Shown one piece after another: positions 42,771-54,748 of a DNA stretch of 64,000 nucleotides. The stretch spans positions 164,120,559 to 164,184,558 of the forward strand of contig CAXKWD010000002.1 of assembly GCA_964059195.1 (NCBI GenBank), given 5' to 3'. Each line of letters begins with the position of its first letter. Positions within the stretch are counted from its first letter, which is position 1. A program made the position numbers and the translations under genes. The stretch is from Ectobius pallidus. Taxonomy: Eukaryota > Arthropoda > Insecta > Blattodea > Ectobiidae. A model generated the notes under the pieces. The model saw only the letters and a program-made list of their open reading frames with translations. It was not told the DNA's origin and searched no databases.

Positions 42771-44722
42771 TATTCTATCTTGGGATCTCCTCAGGAAAGA
42801 TGAACTCATTTTCGAGATTAAGTGTAGGGGTGTTGAGGTTCCAGAGCCCGCAGACGTATAACAGTTAGTTTGCCTCTTGAAGCAATTGGGTTCAAAACCA
42901 ACTGTGGGTGATATGTTTAACTCCCAAGAAGAGGCTAAGTGCGAATTTAAATTACTGAAAGGGAGAATTTCGGAGATATCTGATACAGTACAAGAATTAC
43001 TTTTGGAGTCTGAGCTATCCATTAAGCAGAAACGCAGGTTACGGAACCGAACTTGGCATATGGAGAATAGGATGTATTTATTATCTTCTACTCAATTTAA
43101 TTGCATTGGCCAGGATGAGTTCTCTAAACTGAAAGATTTGGTAACTTCCATTTTGGGATTTCTGGGGGCAGATGACTCTGATAGTCTAGCTACTCCGCTC
43201 GCTCCTTGGTTGATCTCCCGGGTCCTTCAGTTGAAGAACTGGTGAGTCGGGCGGATTTGGCCTTCCAACCTTGTTTGGGTATCCTTTCCGTGAGGAGAAA
43301 AAATGTATGGAAACTCAGGTATAAGTAATAGGTTTTCGGAGGACCAGGTGATTTACACCAATTAAGATTACACAAGGAGATAATGAACTGTAGGTAGCTG
43401 GAACAGGGAACAACGGAATGGAATATTGGAAACAAACCTTTTTCATGTAATAAACTATGTAACATTTATTCTCACAACATATAGGTAAATACTGCACTTG
43501 AAATATTAATAGAAACACTGAAACAAGAGATATAATGAATCTGAGATAGGTGCACTTGCACTGCACAATGGAATGTGAGTTGGCGGGAACTTGGTACACA
43601 CGTGTTGATAATTTCTCGTTAATTATCCCAGCAAGGTAAATTATATATGAAACTGATCGTTAGGATCGCTGGATTACTTCTAATATGATTTCACACTGAA
43701 ATCTTGACTTTAATGAACTTTATAGCCGAACTATTGTGAACGCTTGGTTGCACAACGTTGCCGAACTGATACACGAACTTTTAGACTGATCTAATAAGCC
43801 GATAATACTGAATCTACTGTGATTAGTGTAGATTAATTAATAACACACGATAATACTTGTAAATGGAAGTATTATGTATTTATTCGAGACTTAATAGAAA
43901 ACCTCTGTTCTATTGTCTGAAATAGGCGGGATTCTCGACAGGGATCCAGCACGTCTCTCATGCGTGGATGCTTGGAGCTAACTGTGTTCTACTAACATGA
44001 CGCCGTGATGTCATGATGCTGCTAAAGCTGCACCTGCCGATGAGAGGGGATTCACAGAAATAGGCGGACTTATACTAATATCAATGCGCTGAGAGAGCTG
44101 ATTCAGCAATGTTACATTGAGCGGAGCATTTGAATAGACACTCATACTAGCGTAGAAAAATGCTAGTAGAACCTATAGCTTGCGTGAACAAACCTAGTGT
44201 TATTCAACCTTCTCCTTCCCCGAACATGGGAAATATTGATTCTCGGATTTTGCAACCTATCCAAGTACCCTCTCCTGTGAGTCCAGGTGCGGTTGCTGTC
44301 CAGGGATGTTTAACTTCTCAGGCTAATTTTCCGGTAGTTTCTGGAGTCTCTCAGACACCTACCTTCCATGAGACGTCCTTTGCGCCTTTGAAACTTACTC
44401 ATCCTTTACAAAAAATGGTAGAAAATGTTAAGCCTTTTGTAGTTGCCCAGGTTAATGAAGCTATTGCCTTCTTGTGTTTTTTTGTATTGTTCAGGTTGTA
44501 TGCTTTAAGGTCTCTGATCATTTAGCTCTACAGTTGTTGCTAGGCATTGTAGTGGGAAGGGTTTTGGAGATACTTTCTCTGACGTTAGCATCTAATGGTA
44601 CGCTAGCTGCTTTCCATGATCAAGTTTTGACTCAGTTTGTTACCCTCTCGTTTACGACAAGCCTTATTGTTACAATATTATTATGGTCCTCAGGGCGCTG
44701 AGGAATCTCTTTCTCAATATAT

Positions 44723-47691
44723 CGATACCTCAGAATTAGACTGTTACAACTCAAAATCAGTAAATTTTCAGGAGAGAGAAAAAACAAAATCCTTGTTTCT
44801 TTAACATCTTCTCCTTGGTCACAAGGAGCTGCTATGAACTTGTTATCTTGGGATTTATTGCATCTCATAGGCCTCTTTCAATAACGCTAAGACATAAAAT
44901 CCAGAACTTGATTGGTTAGAAAAAAATAACAAATTTCTGAATTGTAACAGTGTTCCACTGAATCAAAGGCAAAAAACTTCTAGTTGTGACGGTTTTTTCA
45001 GAGTTGTAACACTTTAATGTCAAGTAGAAGCATTCCTATTCTGACTTATAACTATTTAACTAATCATATTTTTAGTCTTTCTCCATTTATTCTATGGGAA
45101 GTGATAGGAATTGTAAGAAATAAATAAGAATGTATAACGTGTGAAGTTCTCTGTTTTACTTGTTGCTCGAGTATTCTACAATGCTTGTAAGTTATTAGTA
45201 ATATATTCTTAAATAAGTTAAATTTATATAAATAATAAAATGTCTAAAACGACATTGCATTTGCTAAATTTTAACTTCAATAGATACTTTCTTGACTTAA
45301 TATCATTCAGACATCATTCATCGCCAGAGGAACAACTGTCGTGCTGTCTTGCTTCACACGAACACTTCATATTATTGTAGAAGTCCCAGTATACACTAGG
45401 AATGACGTAGTCATGGCAAAGGCACAATAAATCTACTTTCTTGTTGGCGTCAATTTGTGGAAATTCAAAATATGCTGGTACAAGAGAGAGAATCGGCTAT
45501 CTAATTCTTATATGAAGTGCCTTGAATTCTTCCTATGCAGTATAACTGTTTTTTTACAAAAATGTGAATGGTTGATTCTTAGAAAATGGAGAACTTTTAA
45601 GTTCATCCAAACTACAGTCTGCCCTTCCTCATATTTTTTGTAGTTTCCCCCCATACATTCTGACAGTGCTTTGAAGTTGTGTATGTCTTTGGTGTCCATC
45701 TCAATGACAGAATATGACTTTCCATTTTTCTTTGCCATTCTGATAAGCGTAATCCAATGGTGAGGATGTGCAATTGGAGTATCTGTTTTTCTGTTTGCTT
45801 TCAATACTCTCTTTTTCTATGGAAATTGTAGCATGCACGGAGTCATTTTCGTTGTGTGAATGCCCAATGACAAAATATTTCACTATCATAGTGTTGATGC
45901 CTTCTATCAATCTGATTGCATATAGAAAAGAGGGATGTTAGATGTCTGTTTTTATTCTGACTGATACAATTATTGGCAACTCCAGCATCTCTCACTTCTT
46001 CAAAAATTTTAGAAGGAAACAGGCAATTTCATTGGTTCCCGTTTAGCTATCCCTTCGTGCCAGAAGAAAAATGTGACTTCAGTGCTCACTAAGTCGAAGA
46101 CTGTGAAATTATAACAGGAGAGCTTCCGTTTATAATACAAAGCAGACACTTTACTGCATGGTGTTGGAAGAACTGCTTGTAAGTCAAATGCAAAAACACC
46201 ACTTTTTCCATCACTTCTTTTACATGCTTCAATATCTGAAGTTTTCTCTTCTGTACATTTTTCTTTTTCTAATATGTGTCTTTTGTACTTATCTTGAATC
46301 TCGCTTCTTTCTTCAGAAGTTCTTTGTTTGTAATTTGAACAAAAATTGCATTGATCTTTTTTTTTGGAAAGAAAAAATTAAAATTAAAATTGAAATTGAA
46401 AATATGTGAATAAAAAGATGGGTGTAGAGAATTGGAAAAGACAGGCTCAGGAAAGAGATGCATGGAAGAAGATTGTGAAGGAGGCCAAAGCACATCAAGG
46501 GCTGTAGAGCCGAGAAAGAAGAAGTGAAGCTTTGCAGCAGACTTTCCTTCAGCTTTGCATTTCTCTTTGCACATTTGGTACAGTTTAGTTATATTTAGAT
46601 CACCTTCTAAGCACTCTTTCTTAAACCTAGATCGACAGTAATGTGATTCTACCCTGGGGAAAGAATCTATGAGGGCTATAATGTCATCTGTCATATTATG
46701 CTGAGGTATTTTATGGCTCTTCTTGTGTTTCCCTCGTCTGTCTTCAACTATTGTCCCTTCATTAGTAATTTTGTCCCATGTTGTGCTCACATAACGACTA
46801 CTAACACTAAGTGTTGCTAAGAACATTGTTTTGTAAACTCGTACCATTACTTCATTAAAATAGAAATAATTGATTAAATTACTTAAACGGGTACTTCCTT
46901 TTCCTCATCAAATGGAATTATAGGTAGCAGGGTTGTGTATTGCTTGTGTTGTCCATGTCCATTATCATCATCATTATCATCAGACGTGGAAGAATAATCC
47001 CAATTGGGATTTTTGACTGAGGCATCAGAATTTTCCAGTATATTTTCATTTTCTTTAGAGATACTTGAAGCAGACTACAACGCAAAGAGAACACCTTACA
47101 GTTTTATCAAAGTATCAGCAAAATATTATTAAATTAAATATTGCAAGTATAAAATACAAAACAATGTACTTACCAATCTACTTTCAGCTGAGATTAAGGG
47201 TGTGTCTTCTTCTTCTTTCATAAGACATAACTCTACAATACGTTTAGACCTTTTGGACATTACTGTATTATGATTCACAATAGATTGCTTATACAATCGC
47301 CATAACACTCACATAATACTGTATATACAAGAACTCTGACAATGCAGAAAAAAGGCATATTGAAATAAAATATTACAGTCTTACTAACACCTCACAACCG
47401 AGATTCTCATTGAATAATGTTGCAAAACTGTTGCAACTCAAAATATAACAGTTCCATTTAACATCATACAGAGCGTAAAGTGTTACAACTTAAAATGATA
47501 CAGTGTTGCATGGAGCAGCTACTCAAGATATTGTCAGTGTCAAACTGAATCATCCCAATTAAAAAATTAAGGGTTCAATTTTAAGGTGTAACACTCTAAC
47601 AGTGTATAGAACAAATAGTTCCTCATTTAGTAGTGGTCATAACTCAAAATCGAAGTTTTTTGAGTTGTAACACTTTTGTACTGAGGTATCG
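44723..47691 (-). mobile_element. Sola-like DNA transposon (tentative), 2969 bp, TSD ATAT, in gag copy 1
   Basis: Ends CGATACCTCAG and CTGAGGTATCG, with TTACAACTCAAAA-type sequence just inside both. ATAT is duplicated at 44719-44722 and 47692-47695; the uninterrupted copy 2 has a single ATAT there (CAATATATTCAAG). It is absent from Gypsy copy 2. Subterminal GTTGTAACACTTT-type motifs recur several times on both sides (for example 44733, 44947, 45006, 47412, 47480, 47663). It carries a broken minus-strand transposase of the same family as the element in LTR2. Confidence 0.85.
45508..46847 (-). pseudogene. DDE-type transposase remnants of the Sola-like element
   Basis: Minus-strand order: N-terminal frame from 46847 with KIPQHNMTDDIIALIDSFPR, VESHYCRSR and LNITKLYQMCKEKCK. 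Then an AT-rich disrupted piece (about 46270-46500). Then AFDLQAVLPTP and YYKRKLSCYNFTVFDL with WHEGIAKRE (about 46190-46010). Then NNCISQNKNRHLTS, VKYFVIGHSHNENDSVHATI (45910-45701) and finally VIEMDTKDIHNFKALSECMG (45804-45508). AFD and the N-C-x-x-Q-N-K-N block (usually D-x-C-x-x-Q-N-K-N) are the likely catalytic regions; the usual Asp of the second reads Asn here. Frameshifts and stops make it dead. Closest relative in the window: 55086-56906. Confidence 0.75.
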
Positions 47692-48169
47692 ATATTCAAG
47701 ATATTCATTTATATGCTGAGGTTTTCCGTGTCTCGGATTCCGAAGAGCAGGTAGTGCAGGTTATTGTTTCGGGCCTTTCTCCCTCTACTCGATCTCGGTT
47801 GACATTTGCCTCGCGACCTAGATCCTTTTTGGATCTGTCAGATTGGATCTGTCAGTAAAGATTTCAGAAATTGAATGTGCAGATGCTCGCCGTCCGGCTG
47901 TCTGTCATTCTGTGACAGTTTCATCTTCGGCTCCGTCTAATGTTGTTACTCCTAGACCGGAGAGGTGTGTGTGCCATTATTGTCATAAACCAGGACATAT
48001 TCAGCGTGATTGCCGTTAGAGGTCTTGGGAGTTGCGTCGCTCTAACAACACTTCTGGTGGTCAGCGGTCTGACTCCTCTCACAATTACAAACCGCACTTT
48101 AGGTCTTGACTATCAACTATCCCCACTTCTTGGGGATCCGTTTATAACAATAACTCTTTAGACCTTGCT

Positions 48170-51100
48170 CTATTTCAGTCGATGGGTTGTAAGGGACGTG
48201 TTCCCCAGCATTTACCCTTGTTGCCGATACTTTTGAATCGTCGTAGTTTTCATGCCCTTTTGGATTCTGGAGCGTCTCACTCTTGTATTTCCCTTTAGAC
48301 CTTGCATCTTTTGGGTAAGACCTTTCTGAATGCCATGTTGATGCTTTTGCGGTGGATGGTACATCTATTCTGCTTCTAGGCAGTGTATGTTTATCCTTGA
48401 GGATTTCCAATTTTACCTGGAAGTTTCGCTTTTGGGTGTTGTCCGCTTCCGTGGCGCCGGTGATCATTGGTTCTGATTTTGCCAGATTTTCTGGCATGGT
48501 TCTTGATTTTTCATTGTGCTCTCTTCACTTTGATTTTGCTCCTGATAATCTTATTAGGTTTTCCATTTCTAATTCTGTGAGTGGCTTGTTACCTTTAGCG
48601 CAGATGCTTCAGACGCCCCGTTTAGAGGACCTCTCACCTTCGAGTTCTGTTCAGCCTGTGTTGGATCATCTTGCTGGTGACTGTCAGCAATCCATCCTTC
48701 AAATCATTAGGGCTTTTCCCCAAGTTCTTACTGACGAGTTAGGTACGACTAACGTACTCGAATATGAGATTCAATTGTCTGACTCTACTCCTGTTCGGTT
48801 GCCCCCGTATAGGTTAGCCCCACCTAAATTGTTGGTGATGCGGGACAAAATTAAAGAGATGTTAAAGCAGGGTATTATCCGGCCCTCGGTTTCTCCTTAT
48901 TCGAACCCCATCTTTCTAGTCCAGAAAGGGGAGGGGGATTTTCGACCTGTGGTGGATTATCGGGCTTTAAACCAGAAGATCTGCATTGAATCCATGCCTC
49001 TGCCCGACATACATTCTGTCGCACGCTGGTTTTCTGGGGCGACGGTTTTTTCATCTTTAGACCTCAATAGTGCTTATTACCAGATACCGTTGAAAGAGTC
49101 ATCACGTCGCTTGACGGCGTTTTCAACGGACTGGAACCACTATGAGTTTTGCCGTTTACCATTTGGGTTGGCCACTGGAGCACAGGTCCTCTCTCGTCTT
49201 CTAGACAAAATTTTCTCTGACATCAAGTTTGATTTCGTCTATCACTACCTAGACGAATTAGTTGTCTACAGTAAGGACTTTCCTTCTCATCTTGTTCATC
49301 TTAAGGAGGTTTTTCGCAGACTGCAAGAAGCTGGCATGACCGTGAAACCGTCTAAGGTCCAGTTTGCCTGGCCGCAATTGCCTTTCATTGGGCACATTAT
49401 TTCACCTCAGGAGGTGGCCATCGACCCCGAGAGAACTGTTTCTATAAGGAATTTCCCTCCTCCTGTTAATGTAAAAGGTATTGCACGCTTCATTGGAATG
49501 GTCAATTTCTTCTCTAAGCTTATCCCTAGATTTGCGGCTAGGGCGGCTCCTTTGAATCGACTTAGCGGTAAGAATGTTCCTTTTGTTTGGGCCCAAGAAC
49601 AACAATCGGCCTTTGAGGATCTAAAATCTGCCATTTGTAATCCGCCAGTTTTGGCTATGGCTGACTTCGCTCGCAAATTTATCGTCCAAACGGATGCTTG
49701 TGCGCTTGGGATTGGTGCTGTTTTTCTACAGGATTTTCCCGACGGGCAAAAACCCATTGCCTTTGCCTCCCGTTCCTTGTCCCAGCAAGAAAGTTTATTT
49801 TCGGTTTATGAAATGGAAGCTTTAGCGGTGATCTTTGCCTTTGAGAAATTTCGGCTATGTGTCGAACATGTTCCATTTATTTTGGAGTGCTATTATCAGG
49901 CGTTGACTTGGGTTTTAGCGCGTCCAAGGAAAACTGGACGGATCGCTCGCTTGGCTGTCAGGCTATCTGCCATTAAATTCCAGTCTGTTCACATCAATGG
50001 GGCGGACAATACCCTGGCGGATTCTCTCTCTAGAATGTTCGAAGGCGAAGTTTCAACTATGAATTCTGAGGGTCAAGTTTCTCTGGAGCAAGCTAATGTA
50101 TCGGATCCTGTTGGGGTTTCGGGTTCCTCCTCGATTGACTTAGATCCTCCTATGTTATCTTCATTGCTGCTGCACGCTCCCCTTGCCTATACTCAGTTGT
50201 CTGAGCATCAGTACCTTGACCATTCTCTTCGGGTTATAATTTACCGTCTTAGGGATAGTGAGCTAGTTGCAAATTATTCCCCTGTGAAAAACACCCTTCA
50301 GGTTTCGTTGGGTAAAAATGCTAACAAAAGGTCTCGTTTAGTTTTACCCACGAGCTTAGTCCCCATGATGTTTGAGTACTATCATGTATCGCCGTTGGGT
50401 GCACATTTGGGAGTGAATAAAACTCTGTCCAAGATTCAGCAATATTTTTGGTGGGCCACCTTACCTCAGGATATTAAGTAGCGTATTACAGCTTGTGAAG
50501 TTTGTGCTTTGGCCAAGCCTAATTTAAATTCCCGAGTGGGTTATTTGGCGTCCACTGTTGCTGAGCGCCCCTTCCAACGTTTGTTCATTGTCTTTCTAGG
50601 GAAATTGCCCCGTTCTAAGCAAGGGAACACATATTTGTTTGTGGTTATAGATGCATTTTCTAAATTTTGTTGGTTGTTTCCGTTGCGGGATTCATATACC
50701 CATAGAGTTATTCATTCCTTATCTAGTATTTTCCAGGTTTATGGTGTTCCGCAGGACATTGTGTCAGATAACGGGCCTCAGTTTATATCTCATGCTTTCA
50801 AACAGTTTTGTTTCCATCTTGGTATCCACCATGTGACTACCACCTCTCATTATCCGAATCCCTCGCACGCAGGACGCGTTATGCGATACTTGAAAAGCGC
50901 TCTTATTTCTTACCATCATTCTGACCATTCATTGTGGGATAGTAATATTTCTTTGCTCCAGTTTGCCTTTAACGCGGCAAAACATTAATCCCATGGGCAG
51001 ACGCCGTTCTCTCTTTTGTGTTCCTTTCAACCTAATAATCCTTTGAGCAACTTGTGGAGGTGAACTGATTTGCTCCCGAATGTTTCTTCTCCTGAGGAAA

Positions 51101-51405
51101 TTCAAAAGGTCTGGCGTTCGGCGGCGCGTAATTTGGCCCTAGCTCGCAAAAGACGGGCAGTATGTTATAACCGAGGTAGATATCCACGTAAGTTTAAGTT
51201 TGGTGGCATTGTTATGTGCCGTAATTACCCTCTACGTTCTGCCAAGGATAAATTTTCCAGGAAATTAGCTCCCCGATTTATCGTGCCTTTTAAAATTATT
51301 CAAGTTTTGGAAAATGGTGTAACCTTTTTGCTGCAAGACTTGTCAGATAACTCTGTTAAGCGCTGTCATGCTACACAATTGAAACCGTTTTCTCCGGCTC
51401 CCTAA
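48170..51405 (+). pseudogene. Gypsy pol, copy 1: protease, RT, RNase H, integrase
   Basis: The protease active site LLDSGASHS (about 48257-48283) is soon followed by TAG (48296-48298). The long frame 48352-50481 (709 codons) then holds the protease end (IIGSDF), RT with ILRPSVSPYSNPIFLV-like and LPFGLATGAQVLSRLL motifs, and RNase H with FIVQTDACALGIGAV and LADSLSRMF. The RT catalytic motif reads YLDE (49246-49257) in place of YLDD. The integrase zinc-binding region is cut by TAG (50479-50481). The core continues at 50509-50988 with FIVFLGKLP (the first catalytic Asp is Val here), SDNGPQF, and HAGRV where the catalytic Glu is expected, and ends at TAA. The C-terminal GPY-like part is at 51070-51405. 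Inactive. Confidence 0.92.
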
Positions 51406-53008
51406 GATTAAGTATAAATTTTCTTATTGAGGCTTATGTGTATGTTTTGCCTCCTTGTTTAGCTAGCAGATTTGTATATGTATTAGCTCTAGTATTTATT
51501 TAATGTTAAAATATTTCTATCCCATTCCACTATTTTGGGGTTTTGTGTAAGCTGTCATTTCTGCCTTTATTTCATGGTTTGCTTCACTCAATTTTGCAAC
51601 ATTAAATTCAGTTGTTCCTTATTGTATTAAAAATATATATATATTTATAGCGGCTGTGTTTTGGCCTTGAGTTTTAGGGATTTGCTAAGGTCAAGGAACT
51701 GCCCTTTTTAGATACCGGTGCTGTGTAATAAGTAACTAGTGTGCCCATTTGTTTATTATAGTGGCAACTACTTGAGTATGAATGTTATTTTAGCTATTGG
51801 CTTAATAATTGGTACTTTATAATTCTATCCCTATGTTCTGGTTCCCAGGAGATATGTAAGAGATGAAGTTCAGATTTTTTTGCTCATGTACTGTGCCGCC
51901 TTCCTCTGGGGGTGTCTTGGGCGTGGGATCTCTCAGTATTTGACTCATTTTGGGACTGCTACGTTTAGCAGAGTCTCTTAGCAGCGACTTATCAAATTGT
52001 GTGACATTATAACCCTGCCTCTGACTTATGTGAAGTATAGATTGTCTTTGCATTACAATTACAGACATTATTTTAAGCAAAGACAGAAATAAGGCACTAC
52101 TCTCATTTCAATAAACATCCATTTACAAGAATAAACAATTCATCATATCTTCAAAGGACTATTTATTATTTTGGACGAGAGCTCCGTCCAAATTTTTTTC
52201 AAATTGTGAGCATCTACTGTGCGCACTGAACTTGTGTTATAGATAATTCTGGCAGGTGGACCTTCTTGCACGCAAGTGTTTTGGCCTCGGCTCTTCGATT
52301 CCTGCTCCTTGCTTCTGGTTGAGCGTGTGTGACGTCCACACGCTTCGCCGTTTGGTCTGACTCATTGGAGACTGCAGCCCCTATCTTCATATTTGTCACC
52401 TAAGGGTGGCCGGAGTCACTCCTTGAGCTGATTTGGGACATCTGTGAGCAGTCATCGCCGAGAGTGGTTTGTACATGTTGTGCCCTCTGCGGGCCAATAA
52501 GTAAATATATTCACATCTTCGCCCGTTATGTGCATTCTCCTGCTAGAAGTGTTTGTGTATTATTATGGGCGATGCTCTACTAGCAATCAGGTGTGCAAGT
52601 CTAAGCACCACATATATATATATATATATTTCTAAAATGAGATTATTTCAGTGCCTAACAAGGAATGTACAAATTGTCCGACTGACAGGGGTTAAATACG
52701 CCTTAGAGCGGTATTATCATCCTTGATAAACATTTATTTGACTGTTAAATACCTTTGCATAAAGCAACCTTAATTATTGTGTTTTTAATAAATTCTAACA
52801 ATGTAAGTTTTTGTGTAAAAAAAATTCTAGAACATTAAGAAGATGGAAAAGGGACATTGGATTGTCATCAAGACTCTACTAGGAATGCATGTGTGGGATA
52901 TGAAATTGAGTGTTTGTAAAGGGTATTTGTTTCTTGTCTTTTTAAGCATTTCCATTCCACACTTTAATTACCTTATCTTTAGCTTTCTTTTGTTCAAAGG
53001 GGGGAGCC
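51406..53008 (+). other. Gypsy copy 1 3' noncoding region and polypurine tract
   Basis: About 1.6 kb without a convincing gene; I see no env-like frame. A (TA)n run lies near 51630 and another at 52612-52629. The polypurine tract AAAGGGGGGAGCC (52996-53008) directly abuts the LTR start TGTGATGGG and would prime plus-strand DNA synthesis. Confidence 0.8.
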
Positions 53009-53659
53009 TGTGATGGGTTCATCACATTGTACGGTTTCTCTTCTTTGTGCTCGCGTTTCCCTTCGCTGTGCGGGAGAGCGCCTGCGCAGTGGCTGTCTTC
53101 TACGGATTGGGTACGCGTGCTGTTGCCTTGGGGGCGGCATTCAGTCGCTGCGGAGTTTGTGGAGTGTTAAGTACTGAGCGGGTTCCTCGTACGGATGTTC
53201 CCTCGGAGGCGGTCACGGTACTGTGAGTAATGAGCTATTATATAATGAAGTCGGTAAACTTCATTCTGGGAACCATCTGTTCTTCGAATGTATAGGGTAC
53301 CTTGTCTGATTAATCATCCATTTATTAAGCCAATGTTATGGTGGATCGCCATCTTGATTTTATAACAGTATGGAATGGAAATGTTTGAAAGAAAATTGGG
53401 TATTTAACCAAAATTCATTAGATTTTGAAGTCAATCAAATTTAGTAGGTAACTTGTCTAGGATTTTCAAGTTGTAAAATAGGGTAAGGTCCATGTTAGTA
53501 ATGTTAAATAAATCTCTAATTCCAGACTACGTATTATAGTATAACGTAAATGCTGGAAAGTTCTAGGTATGACGTGTGTAGTTTTAGCTACGTTCAAATT
53601 ATGATAGACAGTATGGCTAACATGATTATCGTTATGACAGTTTGCATCAGGGTTATGCC

Positions 53660-54110
53660 ATTGTCCCATTAATGAATTGCATTCTAAAAGAAGTCAAATT
53701 GGTAATTAAGTAGCATTGAGATTAGTAAACTGAATTTGAATTTAAACGTATATTGTGGGCCATTGCAAGAAATATGTATGCCCTGATTGATATATTATAG
53801 CTGACATATTTATTCTTACATACATTAATTACCAGAGTTATGTCCCCTTCTATTTAATGATTTGCATTCTAAAAGAAGTCAAATTGGTAATTAAGTAGCA
53901 TTGAGATTAGTAAACTGAATTTGAATTTAAACGTATATTGTGGGCCATTGCAAGAAATATGTATGCCCTGATTGATATATTATAGCTGACATATGTATTC
54001 TTACATACATTAATTACCAGAGTTATGTCCCCTTCTATTTAATGATATGTATTCTAAAAGAAGTGAAATTGGTAATTAAGTAGCATTGAGATTAGGAAAC
54101 TGAACTTGAA
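53660..54110 (+). repeat. Tandem repeats inside LTR 2 (3 copies)
   Basis: The same ~186-bp unit as in LTR1; GCATTCTAAAAGAAGTCAAA or a variant at about 53680, 53866 and 54052. Confidence 0.92.
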
Positions 54111-54552
54111 TTTAAATAGTAGGGCATTCCGAGAAAAGTGTATCGGTCCTGTCTGAAATATTGTAGTGGACATATTTATTCTTCATAATTTATTTTGGAG
54201 ATTGATTTCTGCATGTAGGATTAGTTGGGATTATCTGAGGTTGTATTCAAGTATTGTTGCATTTAAAGACTCTGGTCTGCAAGTTCTCTGTTCCTCTGAA
54301 GCCAGAGGTTTCTTAGTCCTTTTAATTACATTAATTGATTGTAGCTGCATTCTGTTACCTGTATTATATTGGATTATATAAATTTTGTTATGTATTTCGG
54401 TGTTTTCCTCTCCTTGAGCTGAATCCTCGGACCTCGGGGTGGGGAGTTTGGGCTACTCTTCTAGTAGTATTGTGAAATTCTGTTATCCAGTTACTTGTGT
54501 AGTAAGACATTATTACCAGTGGTTTCTTCACCTAAAAGTAGGTTGATTTTCG

Positions 54553-54588
<36 letters not shown>

Positions 54589-54748
54589 TTAAAGTTGACC
54601 TTATAAAATCACATCAGTAAATATCTTGGGAGTTTCTAGTAATTGGTCGGAGTAATATATAAATATATATATATATAGGCTTATAGTATTCTTGTTTGGG
54701 TACTTACTTAAGAATTTTATCAAATATTTGAATATATACTTTACAATT

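Larger units (their letters stand above)
42770..48019 (+). pseudogene. Gypsy gag, copy 1 (broken and interrupted twice)
   Basis: Gag packages the element RNA. The N-terminal frame starts about 42775 with an RKDELIFEIK-type opening, meets an in-frame TAA at 42858-42860, and continues as QLVCLLKQL to 43245. A frameshift near 43195 follows. About 0.85 kb of unrelated noncoding DNA (about 43300-44152, present in both copies) interrupts it. Coding resumes at 44160. The capsid part (FHDQVLTQFV, EESLSQYI) is split by a DNA transposon at 44723-47691 and resumes as QDIHLYAEVFRVSDSEEQVV at 47696. A CCHC zinc knuckle, CHYCHKPGHIQRDC (47972-48013), is followed at once by TAG (48017-48019). Except for the transposon, every lesion is also in copy 2. 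Confidence 0.85.

Noticed and set aside
43700..43900. Solo LTR on the minus strand within the gag interruption
   Set aside because: TATAAA and AATAAA occur in the wrong order for an LTR, and no TG...CA ends with a duplication could be fixed.
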